The notes beneath the pieces are model-generated. The model was not told where the DNA came from and did no database searches. It saw nothing but the letters and a program-made list of their open reading frames with translations. Below, piece by piece: positions 1-8,827 of a stretch of DNA of 64,000 nt (position 1 is its first letter; every line of letters begins with the position of its first letter). The DNA lies in assembly GCF_015234515.1 (NCBI RefSeq), contig NZ_JADGMY010000025.1, forward strand, positions 81,717-145,716. The letters run 5' to 3'. This DNA is from Cellulomonas sp. (GTDB taxonomy: Bacteria > Actinomycetota > Actinomycetes > Actinomycetales > Cellulomonadaceae). The position numbers and the translations under genes are program-made.

Positions 1-30
1 AACAGACCCGGGTGGTTCGATGATCGGACC

Positions 31-315
31 ATGCCCGCGGATCGCGATGTGCCACCTACGCGCCATCAGCTCTGGCTCGTCCGGCACACGGTGGCCTACC
101 GTGCCGCCGTCACAGCAGTCGCCGTCGCCGGCGTCATCGCGGCCATCTGGATGACGATCGGTGATGGGCTCGGCTACTGGTGGTTGATCGCGCTCAGCCT
201 CGTGCTCAACGCCTGGGTGGGTTGGCGCAACACGGGTGAGCTCGGGCGGTTCATCGCCCAGTACGACCGCACCCACCCTCCCGCCGTTGGGAACGGCGTC
301 CCGACCCAGGACTGA
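31..315 (+). CDS. Small two-helix membrane protein
   Basis: This 94-residue protein has two hydrophobic stretches, roughly residues 23-42 and 48-63, separated by a short turn, so it should form a membrane hairpin. The N-terminus is basic and the last 20 residues are polar. No family motif was recognised and the function is unknown. Its stop lies 2 bp before the end of the convergent HEAT-repeat gene. The ATG has no clear Shine-Dalgarno sequence, and the window edge hides its upstream context. Confidence 0.6.
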   Translation: MPADRDVPPTRHQLWLVRHTVAYRAAVTAVAVAGVIAAIWMTIGDGLGYWWLIALSLVLNAWVGWRNTGELGRFIAQYDRTHPPAVGNGVPTQD

Positions 316-317
316 CG

Positions 318-1139
318 TCAGGAGAGATCGGGGACATGGGAGTCCTCGCGGCGCCGTCGCGGCGGCTTCAGAGCCCTCCTGGCCGCCGTGCTCACCTTCG
401 CGCCCGTCGGAGTCGTCGCGTGGTCGTCGGTCAGTAGGGTCAGCACCTGCTCGACGCGTGCGTCCTCGATCGTCCCGAGCGCCCTGGCCTGACCGAGAGC
501 TCTCGCCGCCCAGAAGCGGATCTCCGGGTCCTCGCACGCGGTGGCGTCGAGGAGTCGGTCGTGGGTGTCCGGGCCGCACCTCGCCAGCGCCTCAGCGAGG
601 TAGTGGAGGCGACGGTGGCGGCGGGCGTGGAGGGCCGAGAACAGCCCCTCGACCGCCTCGGCGGTCCGGAGCTCGGTCAGCGCCTCGGCGGCTGTCTGCC
701 GGACGTACTCCTCCGGGTCGTCCAGGCACGCGACCAGGGTGTGGACCGCGGTCGTGGCGCCGATCTCACCGAGGGCGCGGCAGACGTCACCGCGAAGCCA
801 CCCGAGCGGGTGGTCGAGGAGGGGGATCAGCAGCGGCTCGGCCGCTCGGATGCCCAACCGTCCGCAGGCCACCGCCGCCCAGTACTCGCTGCCGTGGTCC
901 CGGTCGGTCAGAGCCGCCAGCAAGGGCCCGGACAGTTCCTCGTCACCGAACTCCCCCACGCAGGTGACCGCCCACCCGAGGATCTCGGCGTCGAAGTCGC
1001 GGTAGTGCGTCACCATCTCCCGCAGCATCTCGCGTGCCTCGTCGTCGCCGTAGCCGACGAGTGTGATGAGCGCGCGGACGGCCTCGACGCGCACCTCCCG
1101 GTCCGGGTCGGTCAGCCGGGAGCGGGGGACGATGAGCAC
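318..1139 (-). CDS. HEAT-repeat protein
   Basis: The 273-residue product consists of repeated helical pairs of about 31 residues with the HEAT/PBS-lyase pattern. Examples are DREVRVEAVRAL near the N-terminus, PLGWLRGDVCRALGEIG in the middle and DPEIRFWAARALG later. Such alpha-solenoids normally act as protein-binding scaffolds, and no catalytic motif is visible. The C-terminus is a basic, Arg-rich tail. A second HEAT-like gene follows upstream on the same strand about 290 bp away, so the two may be related in origin. The start is uncertain because other in-frame starts exist; the function is unknown. Confidence 0.7.
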   Translation of the reverse strand: MLIVPRSRLTDPDREVRVEAVRALITLVGYGDDEAREMLREMVTHYRDFDAEILGWAVTCVGEFGDEELSGPLLAALTDRDHGSEYWAAVACGRLGIRAAEPLLIPLLDHPLGWLRGDVCRALGEIGATTAVHTLVACLDDPEEYVRQTAAEALTELRTAEAVEGLFSALHARRHRRLHYLAEALARCGPDTHDRLLDATACEDPEIRFWAARALGQARALGTIEDARVEQVLTLLTDDHATTPTGAKVSTAARRALKPPRRRREDSHVPDLS

Positions 1140-1429
1140 CGCGGGAGGCTATCCGTGGTTGGTGGAGGCGCAAAGATGATTCGACGTCGACGAGGCCGCA
1201 CGGTGTCAGCGGAGCCGTCGGGGGATCCGCCGCGTACGCGGCGGGCGAGGGCACGCCGAGCTCGTCGAGATCGTCCGCCGGGCCTCGCCGCCGATCAGGT
1301 ACGCCCCGGAGGGACGAGGCTCGAACGGCCCGGGTGCGTCGGCCACGGGGACCTCGTCGTCGGACCCACCGGTCGCGTGGTCCGGCACCGGCTCCTCAGT
1401 ATCAGCGAGCCACGACGCGGACAGGGGTG

Positions 1430-2407
1430 TCATGTCACGAGCGCGCGGCACTCCTCCCGGTCCCGGGGGAGGCCGCAGTCCTCGAGGACCCGGCGCGCCT
1501 CGTCGTCCCCGGACGACCAGACACGGTCGGTCTCGACGAGGGCCTCGAGCAGGGCCCGCTGGGAGTCGCTCAGGGGGTGGTCCGGGCCGTGCGGCTCCGG
1601 GAAGGCGAAGCGGGTCACGGCGCCCCAGCCGTCCACCACGACGTAGGAGTTGTTCCTGACGAAGTCGCACGCCGCCGGGGCGATCTCCTCGGAGCTCGGG
1701 CGGAACCGGAGCGCCGCGAGCACGAGCCGGGCGGTGGGGAGGCGCTCGACCGGTGGGCCGCCCAGCAGGTCGAGGATCACCTGCCGGGCTTGCGGGTCGT
1801 CCTGGTGGACGAGCGCGGCCCGAGCCCGGGCGACGGGGTCCGGGTCGTCGAGGAGGTCACGCACGTCCGCACCGAGATCCGCGAGGATGTCGACGAACTC
1901 CTGCCGGGGCTCGGTGCTGCGGTCCATCGCCGTGCGGACGAGGGCGGCGGCCTCCTCGCGCCGGTCCGCGAGGGGCGGCAGGAGGGCGATCGCCCCGAGC
2001 AGCCTCGCGTACAGGTAGGCGTCGTCGGGTAAGGAGGTCTCCACCAGCGTCCTGACCGCCGGGTACCCCTCCACCAGGGCGTCGACCACGAGCGGGAGCA
2101 TCCGCGCCTGGGAGCCCTGCTGGATCCAGTCGTCCATGCACCACGCGGTGCTCTCGAGGAACCCCACGATCCCCTCGACGGTGTCCGGGTGCGCCCGTCC
2201 CTCCGCCAGCAGCGTCGTCACCACCCGGATGGCCGGCGGGCCGGCGCTGAGCACCGCCCCCTGGTGGAGGATCGAGCTCCAGAGATGCCCCACGGCCGCC
2301 TCGCGGGCGGCCTCGCTGGGACTGTGCTCGAGGGCGTGGAGGTGGCCCGGGGTGTCGGTCGCCGGACCGTGCGAGTGCTCCAGGACCGACCAGTCGACGT
2401 GCTGCAT
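1430..2407 (-). CDS. HEAT-like helical repeat protein
   Basis: A 325-residue, largely helical protein begins at the ATG ending at 2407 (MQHVDWSVLEHSHG). The frame stays open further upstream, but that part is Pro/Arg-rich and not protein-like. The internal pattern of Ala/Leu-rich helices with acidic turns (for example DPDPVARARAALVHQDDPQARQ, around residue 180) resembles HEAT or armadillo-type solenoids. There are no catalytic motifs, signal peptide or membrane segment. It lies on the same strand as the HEAT-repeat gene at 318-1139. The role is unknown, perhaps a protein-interaction scaffold. Confidence 0.6.
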   Translation of the reverse strand: MQHVDWSVLEHSHGPATDTPGHLHALEHSPSEAAREAAVGHLWSSILHQGAVLSAGPPAIRVVTTLLAEGRAHPDTVEGIVGFLESTAWCMDDWIQQGSQARMLPLVVDALVEGYPAVRTLVETSLPDDAYLYARLLGAIALLPPLADRREEAAALVRTAMDRSTEPRQEFVDILADLGADVRDLLDDPDPVARARAALVHQDDPQARQVILDLLGGPPVERLPTARLVLAALRFRPSSEEIAPAACDFVRNNSYVVVDGWGAVTRFAFPEPHGPDHPLSDSQRALLEALVETDRVWSSGDDEARRVLEDCGLPRDREECRALVT

Positions 2408-2489
2408 GACCGGGCAACCTAGCAGCGGCGGCGCCCGGCATGGGCGGGTACCGGGGCGCAGATCGCCCGGGACTCGGTGACGCGCAGGC

Positions 2490-3713
2490 TCAGCCCACCT
2501 TGAGCAGCTGCCACTGCTGGTTGGTGCCGTTCCAGTCGGAGTACTGGACGATGTTCCCACCGTCGCTGGTGGCGGCGCCCTGCACCTCGACGGCCTTGCC
2601 GCTGTTCCGGTTGATCAGCTGGACGTACCCGTCGATCGTCTGGATGCTGAACTGCTGGTTGTTGCCGCCGTGGGGGCCGTACTGCTGGATCGCCGCGCCG
2701 TCGGCGGTCGAGTTCCCGCTGACGTCGAGGACCTTGCCCGACAGCCGCGACTTCAGCTGGTAGTAGCCGTTGCCCGTGCTGACGAACTGCCACTGCTGCT
2801 GGTTGCCGCCGTTGCGGGACCACTGGGTGATGCGCGCGCCGTCCGCGGTGGACAGGTTGTACACGTCGATGGCCTTGCCGCTGTTGCGGTTGACGAGCGT
2901 GTACCAGGCCGAGGTGTCCACCGGGCCGGGGTTGGAGGTCGGGCTGGGCGTCGGGGTAGGGGTCGGCGTGGGAGTGGGAGTGGGGGTCGTGCCCCCGGAC
3001 GGGTTGCCGATGCTCCCCGGCACGGCGCGCAGTGCGGCGTACCAGACGGCCGCCATCTTGTCGTAGCCGCTCGCGTTGGGGTGCACGCCGTCGGGCAGGT
3101 CGGAGAGGCTGACCGCCCGGTACATGTCGACGAGGTGCACGCGCTTGCCGGCCGCGGCCCTGCTCGACACGATGCCGGGGATGGCGGAGTTGTAGGCCCG
3201 CACCTGCGAGTCCGCGTACGAGACCGGGATGAGGGTCGCGACGAAGACGTCGGTCTGCGGCGACGTGCTGGTGATCTTGTCGATGACCCCCGCGAGCCGG
3301 TTCGGTGCGTTCGCCAGGTCGCGGTTCTGGCTGATGTCGTTGGTGCCGATGTGCAGCAGCACGCTGCGCGGCTGGTACGTGCGCACCCAGTTGACGACGT
3401 TGGCGTCGATCTGGTCGATCCTCCAGCCGGAGTGCCCCTCGTGGTCGTGGTCCCACAGGCTCGACGGCCCGTTGAAGCCCGACCCGACGAAGTCCGTGGT
3501 GTAGCCGCCCTGGGCGAGGCGCTGCCAGAGGCCGACGCGGTAGCCGCCGCCTCCGGACATGCCGATGCCCTCCGTGATCGAGTCGCCCAGGGGCATCACG
3601 CGGGTGCCCCCGTTGCTCTCGGCGGAGGCAGGCGCGGACTGGGTCGCGACCCCTCCGGCCAGTGCGACGCAGAGCGTGACGGCGAGCAGCAGCGGTCGGG
3701 CCATTCGGTGCAT
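2490..3713 (-). CDS. Secreted SGNH/GDSL esterase with CBM13 (ricin-type) lectin domain
   Basis: This 407-residue exported protein starts at an ATG preceded by an AGGAGG site 8 nt upstream. It has a signal peptide (about residues 1-31, ending ASA). An SGNH hydrolase domain follows, with block I GDSITEG carrying the nucleophilic Ser, block III GTNDIS, and block V DGVHP with the catalytic Asp-His. A Thr-Pro repeat linker leads to a C-terminal ricin-type beta-trefoil with three QQW/QQF motifs. Relatives are carbohydrate esterases, often acetyl-xylan esterases, so plant-polymer deacetylation outside the cell is likely but not proven. A perfect palindrome at 3761-3772 just upstream is a probable LacI-type operator. 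Confidence 0.88.
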   Translation of the reverse strand: MHRMARPLLLAVTLCVALAGGVATQSAPASAESNGGTRVMPLGDSITEGIGMSGGGGYRVGLWQRLAQGGYTTDFVGSGFNGPSSLWDHDHEGHSGWRIDQIDANVVNWVRTYQPRSVLLHIGTNDISQNRDLANAPNRLAGVIDKITSTSPQTDVFVATLIPVSYADSQVRAYNSAIPGIVSSRAAAGKRVHLVDMYRAVSLSDLPDGVHPNASGYDKMAAVWYAALRAVPGSIGNPSGGTTPTPTPTPTPTPTPSPTSNPGPVDTSAWYTLVNRNSGKAIDVYNLSTADGARITQWSRNGGNQQQWQFVSTGNGYYQLKSRLSGKVLDVSGNSTADGAAIQQYGPHGGNNQQFSIQTIDGYVQLINRNSGKAVEVQGAATSDGGNIVQYSDWNGTNQQWQLLKVG

Positions 3714-3760
3714 GTCGTCTGCCTCCTGGAGCTGGCCGCGCGGCGCGACTCCACGTCGTT

Positions 3761-3772
3761 GTGAACGTTCAC
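3761..3772. promoter_or_regulatory. Palindromic operator GTGAACGTTCAC upstream of the SGNH esterase
   Basis: The perfect 12-bp palindrome GTGAACGTTCAC lies 48 bp upstream of the esterase start. The same core, extended to the 16-mer GTTGTGAACGTTCACG, occurs at 54920-54931 upstream of the GH27-GH43 operon. A palindrome with a central CG is typical of LacI/GalR-family operators. The shared site suggests one sugar-responsive repressor controls both loci; no such regulator gene was found in this window. Confidence 0.6.
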
Positions 3773-3872
3773 GCGACTCGTTCGGCCAACTCTGGCACGG
3801 GGTCGTGGGGCGTGCGATCGACACAAACGATGAGGTGCGGGGTGGGGCGGCACTGTGGACGCGCGGGGTCCG

Positions 3873-4181
3873 TCACATGTCGGAGCGGAAGCAGAGGAGG
3901 TGCCATGACGCCTCGGCAAGGGCGTCGATGTTGTCGCCACGAAGCAACCCGCCATCGACGCGCGAGCTCGGGAAGGGCACGGAGAGCACCGCGAGGATGA
4001 GATCGCGCACGTCACCGACCGAGCGGGCGTCGGCGAGCCGACCCGCGAGCATGAGCGCTTCCTTGTCCCAGTAGGAGTCGTCGTAGTTGCTCTCGGTCAA
4101 CCACGGCTCCAGCGGGTCGTACCTGACGAACAGCTTGGCGAGCTGTTCGGCCAGGCCGTCCGACGCGTCGGGTGTGCTCAT
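3873..4181 (-). CDS. Small hypothetical protein
   Basis: This 102-residue protein begins MSTPDASDGLAEQLAKLF and is rich in Asp, Glu, Leu and Trp, with ordinary soluble helical character. It has no signal peptide, membrane segment or recognised motif. Codon use is typical of the surrounding genes and the frame has a normal start. It stands alone between the esterase promoter region and the divergent KAS III operon. The function is unknown; it resembles the many short DUF-type proteins of actinobacteria. Confidence 0.5.
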   Translation of the reverse strand: MSTPDASDGLAEQLAKLFVRYDPLEPWLTESNYDDSYWDKEALMLAGRLADARSVGDVRDLILAVLSVPFPSSRVDGGLLRGDNIDALAEASWHLLCFRSDM

Positions 4182-4410
4182 CGGGTCAGCCTGTCGCCTG
4201 CGACGCGAACGAGGCTATGAGACGTGCGACACCCCTCGGTCCTGACGGTCCACGCGTCGCACTCCGCGCGGCCCGGCGGTCCGCCCCCTTGTCCAGGCTC
4301 CCGAGCGCTATCAGGCACGGACGCGCGGCGCGCCACCGACGTCCTGACGCCCTGACGCGTCACCCGGGCAGCGGGCCCCCGCAGTGGTGCTCCGCACCTA
4401 GGCTCCCGCC

Positions 4411-5550
4411 ATGACGACCGCGCGCGCGTACCTGACGGGCTTCGGTCGCTACCTGCCCGGTCCTCCGGTGGACAACGACGGCATGGCGGCTCGGCTCGGT
4501 GGAGACGATGCCGTCACCGCACGCATCCGCGGCAGCATCCTGGCGTCCAACGGCATCAGGCAGCGGCACTACGCCCTGGACGAGCAGGGCGAACCCACCG
4601 AGCTCAACGAGGAGCTCGCGGTCAAGGCGCTCGACGCGGCGCTCGATGATCGCGGCATCCAGGCATCAGACCTGAGGATGCTGGCGACCGCGACGACCAT
4701 GGGCGACGTGCTCGTGCCCGGCTTCGCCAACATGGTGCACGGTCGGCTCGGCGGCGGACCGATGCAGCTGCTGTCCGCGTCGGGCGTCTGCGCCTCGAGC
4801 ATGGCAGCGCTGGATGCAGTGGTCAGCAAGGTCCGGCTCGGCGACCACCCGCGCGGGGCGGTCGTGGCCTCCGAGCTGCCGAGCCGCAGCCTGCGGCAGC
4901 GTCGGTACGAGGGGGTCCGCGCCGGCATGGACGCGCACTTCCTGCGGTGGATGCTCTCCGACGGGGCGGGGGCCGTCGTCGTCGAGTTCCAGCCGCACCC
5001 CACGAGGCTCTCGTTCCGGGTCGACTGGATCCGTCAGGTGTCGCTCGCTCACGACCACGCCGTGTGCATGCGCGCCGGCATGAGCGGTGACGAGACCCAC
5101 GTCGGCGGCACCTGGCAGGACGTCGCCCTCGCGGACGCGCAGGCCGCAGGGATGTTCGTCCTGCGGCAGGACGTCGGCATGCTCGACGACCTCGCGCAGG
5201 CCGGGATCGCGCAGTTCGAGGAGCTCGTGGACATCGGGCTGGTCGACGTCCGCCACCTCGACCACGTCATCTGCCACTACAGCACCAACGTCTTCCGGGA
5301 CGTCGCGTTCGACGCGCTGCGTCGTCGCATCCCCTCCCTCGACACCGACCGGTGGTTCTCCAACCTCGAGACCCGCGGCAACACCGGGTCGGCCAGCATC
5401 TTCATCGCACTGGAGGAGGCGGTGCGCACGGGTCGGTTCCAGCCGGGGGAGACCGTCCTGCTCGCCGTGCCGGAGTCCGGCCGCTTCTCGTTCGCCTTCG
5501 CCCAGCTCACCGTCGTCGCCCCGACCCGCCCGCAAGGAGCATCGTCATGA
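4411..5550 (+). CDS. KAS III-like ketoacyl synthase (thiolase fold)
   Basis: The 379-residue protein has the thiolase-fold active site of beta-ketoacyl-ACP synthase III enzymes: Cys127 in SASGVCASS, His289 in CHYSTN, and Asn324 in RGNTGSAS. A complete Cys-His-Asn triad predicts a decarboxylating Claisen condensation or a related acyl transfer. It is probably not the housekeeping FabH, because it sits outside any fab cluster. Its stop overlaps the start of the next gene (ATGA), which encodes a haem-oxygenase-like di-iron protein, so the two should be co-translated. The substrate is unknown; the context suggests a small specialised lipid or metabolite pathway. Confidence 0.85.
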   Translation: MTTARAYLTGFGRYLPGPPVDNDGMAARLGGDDAVTARIRGSILASNGIRQRHYALDEQGEPTELNEELAVKALDAALDDRGIQASDLRMLATATTMGDVLVPGFANMVHGRLGGGPMQLLSASGVCASSMAALDAVVSKVRLGDHPRGAVVASELPSRSLRQRRYEGVRAGMDAHFLRWMLSDGAGAVVVEFQPHPTRLSFRVDWIRQVSLAHDHAVCMRAGMSGDETHVGGTWQDVALADAQAAGMFVLRQDVGMLDDLAQAGIAQFEELVDIGLVDVRHLDHVICHYSTNVFRDVAFDALRRRIPSLDTDRWFSNLETRGNTGSASIFIALEEAVRTGRFQPGETVLLAVPESGRFSFAFAQLTVVAPTRPQGASS

Positions 5551-6254
5551 CCAGTGCCACCTCGACCGTCCCCTCGACGGCCGACGGGACCGACCCCGCG
5601 GGCGCCTCGCTCCTCGAGCGCCTCGGCGACGTCTGGCTCGAGCTCGAGGACCACCTGGCCAAGGTGCCCGTGCTGCAGCGCCTCGACGACGGCACCGTCA
5701 CGCTCGAGGACTACATGCGGCTGCTGTTCAACCTGCGCCAGCAGGTCATCGACGGCTCGCTGTGGATCGCGCGTGCGGCCTCGAACTTCGACATCGACCA
5801 CTTCGAGCTGCGCGCGGCGGCGATCAAGCACGCCGAGGAGGAGCACCGGGACCACTTCCTGCTCGAGGCCGACTACGTCGCGCTCGGTGGGTCGCGCCAG
5901 GAGCTGCGTGCCGGTCGCAAGAACGTCGGCTCGGAGGCCCTCTCGGGCTACCTCTTCACCTATGCGAGCAAGCCGAACCCTGCGGGTCTGTTCGGGGCGA
6001 TGTTCGTCATCGAGGGCCTGGGCGCTCGCCGCGCGGCGCAGTGGGCGGCCCGGTTCCAGGAGGTGCTCGGCCTCGCCGACAACCAGGTCCACTTCATGAC
6101 GTACCACCAGGAGGCGGACGGCGCGCACACCGGTGACATGGAGGCGATCCTGACGTCCGGCCTCATCGACGACGCGACCGCCGACGAGATCGTGCGGTGC
6201 GCGCAGGTCGTCGCCCGGCTCTACGCGCTGCAGCTCGAAGAGCTGGATCGCTGA
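5547..6254 (+). CDS. Haem-oxygenase-like di-iron protein (HDO/TenA-PqqC superfamily)
   Basis: This all-helical protein of 235 residues carries the metal-ligand pattern of haem-oxygenase-like di-iron oxidases. Glu/His ligands appear in KHAEEEHRDH (residues 94-103), Glu156 in FVIEG, and a late helix has YHQEADGAH with Asp191 and His194 in a DxxxH arrangement. Family members such as UndA, BesC and SznF cleave or oxidise fatty acids and amino acids with O2. The start ATG overlaps the KAS III stop and has an AAGGAG site. Pairing with a ketosynthase suggests oxidative processing of an acyl chain, which is inference. A non-metal TenA-like role cannot be excluded. Confidence 0.75.
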   Translation: MTSATSTVPSTADGTDPAGASLLERLGDVWLELEDHLAKVPVLQRLDDGTVTLEDYMRLLFNLRQQVIDGSLWIARAASNFDIDHFELRAAAIKHAEEEHRDHFLLEADYVALGGSRQELRAGRKNVGSEALSGYLFTYASKPNPAGLFGAMFVIEGLGARRAAQWAARFQEVLGLADNQVHFMTYHQEADGAHTGDMEAILTSGLIDDATADEIVRCAQVVARLYALQLEELDR

Positions 6255-6255
6255 C

Positions 6256-7107
6256 GTGGCGGAGTTCGTCCGCTCCGACCCGAGCATGTGGGAGGCGATC
6301 TTCGCCGACCCCTCGGTCCCGCTCGACCGGTCGGTGGTCCGGCAGATCATCGACGACCAGCGACGTCCGTCCCGGCGCTGGCTCTACCCGATCGCGATGG
6401 TGCTCTCGCGGGTGCTCGTCACGATCATCCGCGTGCTGAAGCGCGTCCTGCCCTTCCGGTGGATGCCGCTGGGGACGATGGACTTCCTCTGCGTCTGGTT
6501 CCTGCGGCGGTGCGTGTCACCCGACGCCGTGGACCTGCTGCTGCGCCACTTCGTCATCGAGACGAACCTGGTGAACTTCATCATCCGCAACACCCCGGTG
6601 GGCATCGAGCCCGTCACGCTGCGTCCCGAGTCGTTGTCCGAGCTGGGCGACCAGGCCGTCGTCGAGCACGACGTCAACGTGTACGACGTGCTCATCGCGC
6701 TGGACGTCGTGCCGCTCGTCGCCCGTGACCCGCTCGACTTCCGTCAGCTCGACATCCCGCCGCTCGACGCCGAGCGGCACCGCCGGCGACTGGTCCGCCT
6801 CGACATCCAGACGGCGCTGTGCTTCATGAACATCCCGTTCTCGCTGGCGCTCAGCTCGGAGGAGTACCGCCGAGCGGTGCACTCGATGCGATTCGACGAC
6901 TCCTTCCTCGAGATCCTCGCCGTCATCACCGGCGACGACGCCTTCCGGCACTGGAAGCTCGCCGGCATGAGCCTGTGGATGGACTCGAACGTCGACGTGC
7001 CGCGCATGGTGTACCGCCACGCGCTCGTCTGCGAGTACGCGCACGCGCAGCTGGTGAAGCTCGCCGGCGGCCAGTACCCCCGGGACACGGCGGTGGAGTT
7101 CGACTGA
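6256..7107 (+). CDS. Unknown protein, third gene of the KAS III operon
   Basis: This 283-residue protein begins with GTG one base after the stop of the di-iron protein gene, so it belongs to the same operon. Residues about 42-56 (LYPIAMVLSRVLVTII) form a hydrophobic, possibly membrane-associated helix. They are followed by a basic loop and a second hydrophobic stretch (MDFLCVWFL). The rest is polar with many His, Asp and Arg residues, for example DVNVYDVLIALDV and RHWKLAGMSLWMDSN. No family was recognised with confidence. It may be a membrane-bound partner or enzyme of the same pathway. Confidence 0.75.
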   Translation: MAEFVRSDPSMWEAIFADPSVPLDRSVVRQIIDDQRRPSRRWLYPIAMVLSRVLVTIIRVLKRVLPFRWMPLGTMDFLCVWFLRRCVSPDAVDLLLRHFVIETNLVNFIIRNTPVGIEPVTLRPESLSELGDQAVVEHDVNVYDVLIALDVVPLVARDPLDFRQLDIPPLDAERHRRRLVRLDIQTALCFMNIPFSLALSSEEYRRAVHSMRFDDSFLEILAVITGDDAFRHWKLAGMSLWMDSNVDVPRMVYRHALVCEYAHAQLVKLAGGQYPRDTAVEFD

Positions 7108-7319
7108 TCCAGCGGAGCTCCCGTGAGGACTCGTCGGATCTCGCCGACGCACTGCGCCACGACGGTCTCGACCTCGAACCCGCGCTGGAGCCGCCCGGGG
7201 CCGCCGACCATCCGCTACGGTGACGCTGCCCCATCCGGCACGCACCGGCCACGCCACGTCACGGCGTCCCACATGAATCACGATCCGCGGCGCCTCCCGA
7301 TCGGAGCGCCCTCCGCGCG

Positions 7320-7646
7320 TTGAGCGCGCCCCAGCGCCGTCCGCGGCGCCCCCGCCGCCCCAGCGCGGTCAAGGAGTACCTCGACGCCTGGACCAAGCTG
7401 GTCCACCTCGCCGAGAGCGCCGCGCCGACCGCGCCGTTCGAGTGCGAGTGCCCCGCCTGCGGCGGGTACTTCGGGCTCGAGGCGCGCGACCGCCTGGAGG
7501 CGGTGATCCGCCGGGGCGGACGACGGGGCCGGCGCGTCTCGGCCGCCGTCCGCCCGCTCGACGCACGCTTCGAGGCGGCGACCGTCCCGACGTGGTCGCT
7601 CAGCCCCGGTGACGGGTGGTGGCACGGCCGCTCGTGGGACGACTAG
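7320..7646 (+). CDS. Small zinc-knuckle-like protein
   Basis: The 108-residue product starts at TTG with a very basic N-terminus (SAPQRRPRRPRRP). A helix follows, then a Cys cluster CECPAC followed by Gly-Gly near residue 50, which could bind zinc together with other residues. The C-terminus is Trp- and Gly-rich (GDGWWHGRSWDD). The function is unknown, and nucleic-acid binding is only a guess from the basic arm and Cys pair. It is convergent with the RCC1-like gene, whose end is 22 bp away. Confidence 0.5.
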   Translation: MSAPQRRPRRPRRPSAVKEYLDAWTKLVHLAESAAPTAPFECECPACGGYFGLEARDRLEAVIRRGGRRGRRVSAAVRPLDARFEAATVPTWSLSPGDGWWHGRSWDD

Positions 7647-7668
7647 CGCGCAGCAGGGCCCGGTTCGC

Positions 7669-8520
7669 TCACCGAGCCCGGACGTGCCAGCCCGCGACAT
7701 CGCACCGGCCGCCATCGTTGTCGCCGGCGGCGAGGACAGTCCCATCCGCTCGTAGGCCGATGGTGTGCGTCGACCCGGCCGCGACGGCCACCACGTCACG
7801 CCAGGAGGCGGTGTCGCACTGCCCGTGGCTGTTGTCCCCGGCGGCCACGACCCGTCCTCGGGTGTCGACCCCTGCGGTGTGGTGGCTGCCCGCCGACACC
7901 GCGACCACGTCGCGCCAGTCCATCACCTCCGCGGCGCCGGCACTGCGGTCGCCGGCGGCGTGCACCCGGCCCGTCCCGGTGACGGCGACGGTGTGCAGGT
8001 AGCCGGCCGAGACCGAGGTGATGCCGCGCCATCCGCTGACCTCGCACTGTCCTCTGCGGTTGTTCCCCACGGCAGTGACCGTGCCATCTGCCCGCAGGCC
8101 CACGGAATGCCAGTCTCCCGCCGCGGCGGCGACGATCTCCTCCCACTCATCGACCTGGCACGCGCCTTCGCGCGCGCGACCCGCGGCGAGCACGGTGCCA
8201 CTCGCACGGACGCCCAGCGTGCGCCGCCAGCCGGCGGCGACGAACACCACGTCCGCCCAGCCGGCGACGTCACACTGGCCGTCCTTGTCCCAACCGACCG
8301 CGACAACCGTCCCGTCGGTACGCAGGCCCACAGTGTGCGAGCGTCCCGTGTTCGGTGCCGTGTGCACGTTGCCGACCGCGACCGACACGATGTCGGACCA
8401 CGCACCGACGGAGCACTCCAGCGATCCGGGGGCGCCCGCGGCAACGACGGATCCGTCCACGCGCACGCCCACGGAGTGCCGTCGCCCGGCGGCGATCACC
8501 GGACGTCGCGCGTCCCTCAC
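7669..8520 (-). CDS. RCC1-like beta-propeller repeat protein
   Basis: The 283-residue protein is built from about six tandem units of roughly 40 residues. Each carries the RCC1 signature seen here as AGxxHTVGLRADGTVxAxGxNxxGQC followed by W(x)DVVxVAAG. RCC1 blades make a beta-propeller used for protein binding. There is no signal peptide or catalytic domain, and bacterial members mostly have no known function. The start is GTG. The gene is monocistronic. The repeats are regular and no stop or frameshift interrupts them. Confidence 0.85.
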   Translation of the reverse strand: MRDARRPVIAAGRRHSVGVRVDGSVVAAGAPGSLECSVGAWSDIVSVAVGNVHTAPNTGRSHTVGLRTDGTVVAVGWDKDGQCDVAGWADVVFVAAGWRRTLGVRASGTVLAAGRAREGACQVDEWEEIVAAAAGDWHSVGLRADGTVTAVGNNRRGQCEVSGWRGITSVSAGYLHTVAVTGTGRVHAAGDRSAGAAEVMDWRDVVAVSAGSHHTAGVDTRGRVVAAGDNSHGQCDTASWRDVVAVAAGSTHTIGLRADGTVLAAGDNDGGRCDVAGWHVRAR

Positions 8521-8827
8521 CGAGCACCCGTGCCGGCATCGTGGTGGGGAGGGGCACTGGAGTGCCCGACGACCGGGGGATTCAGCGGGTCCGGCGTCGT
8601 GTCGAGCATCGCGTCAGCCTCTCCGGCCTGGAACGGGCATCGGCTGACCGACTCGCGGGTCCTGACCGGGACGGCGAGCGGCTGCGGCACCTGCCCATCG
8701 TTCCAGGAGTCGACCTCGAGGACTCGCGAAGCGGGTGACGCTGCGCCCGCCCACGCGGCCGAGGCGCCGCGGCGCCGAGGAGACGGTATGACTGGGCCGA
8801 GGGCGGGGCCTCGCTCTCGTGCGGCCC
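8521..8827. other. Intergenic region without a recognisable gene
   Basis: This roughly 300-bp stretch separates the divergent RCC1-like and HAD genes. Open frames across it are Arg/Ser/Pro-rich artefacts of high GC. It should contain both promoters, but no confident -35/-10 pair, operator palindrome or terminator was recognised. Confidence 0.4.

Noticed and set aside
7123..7323. Short open frame between the KAS III operon and the 7320 gene
   Set aside because: It is Arg/Ser/Pro-rich with no ribosome-binding site and no protein-like features.
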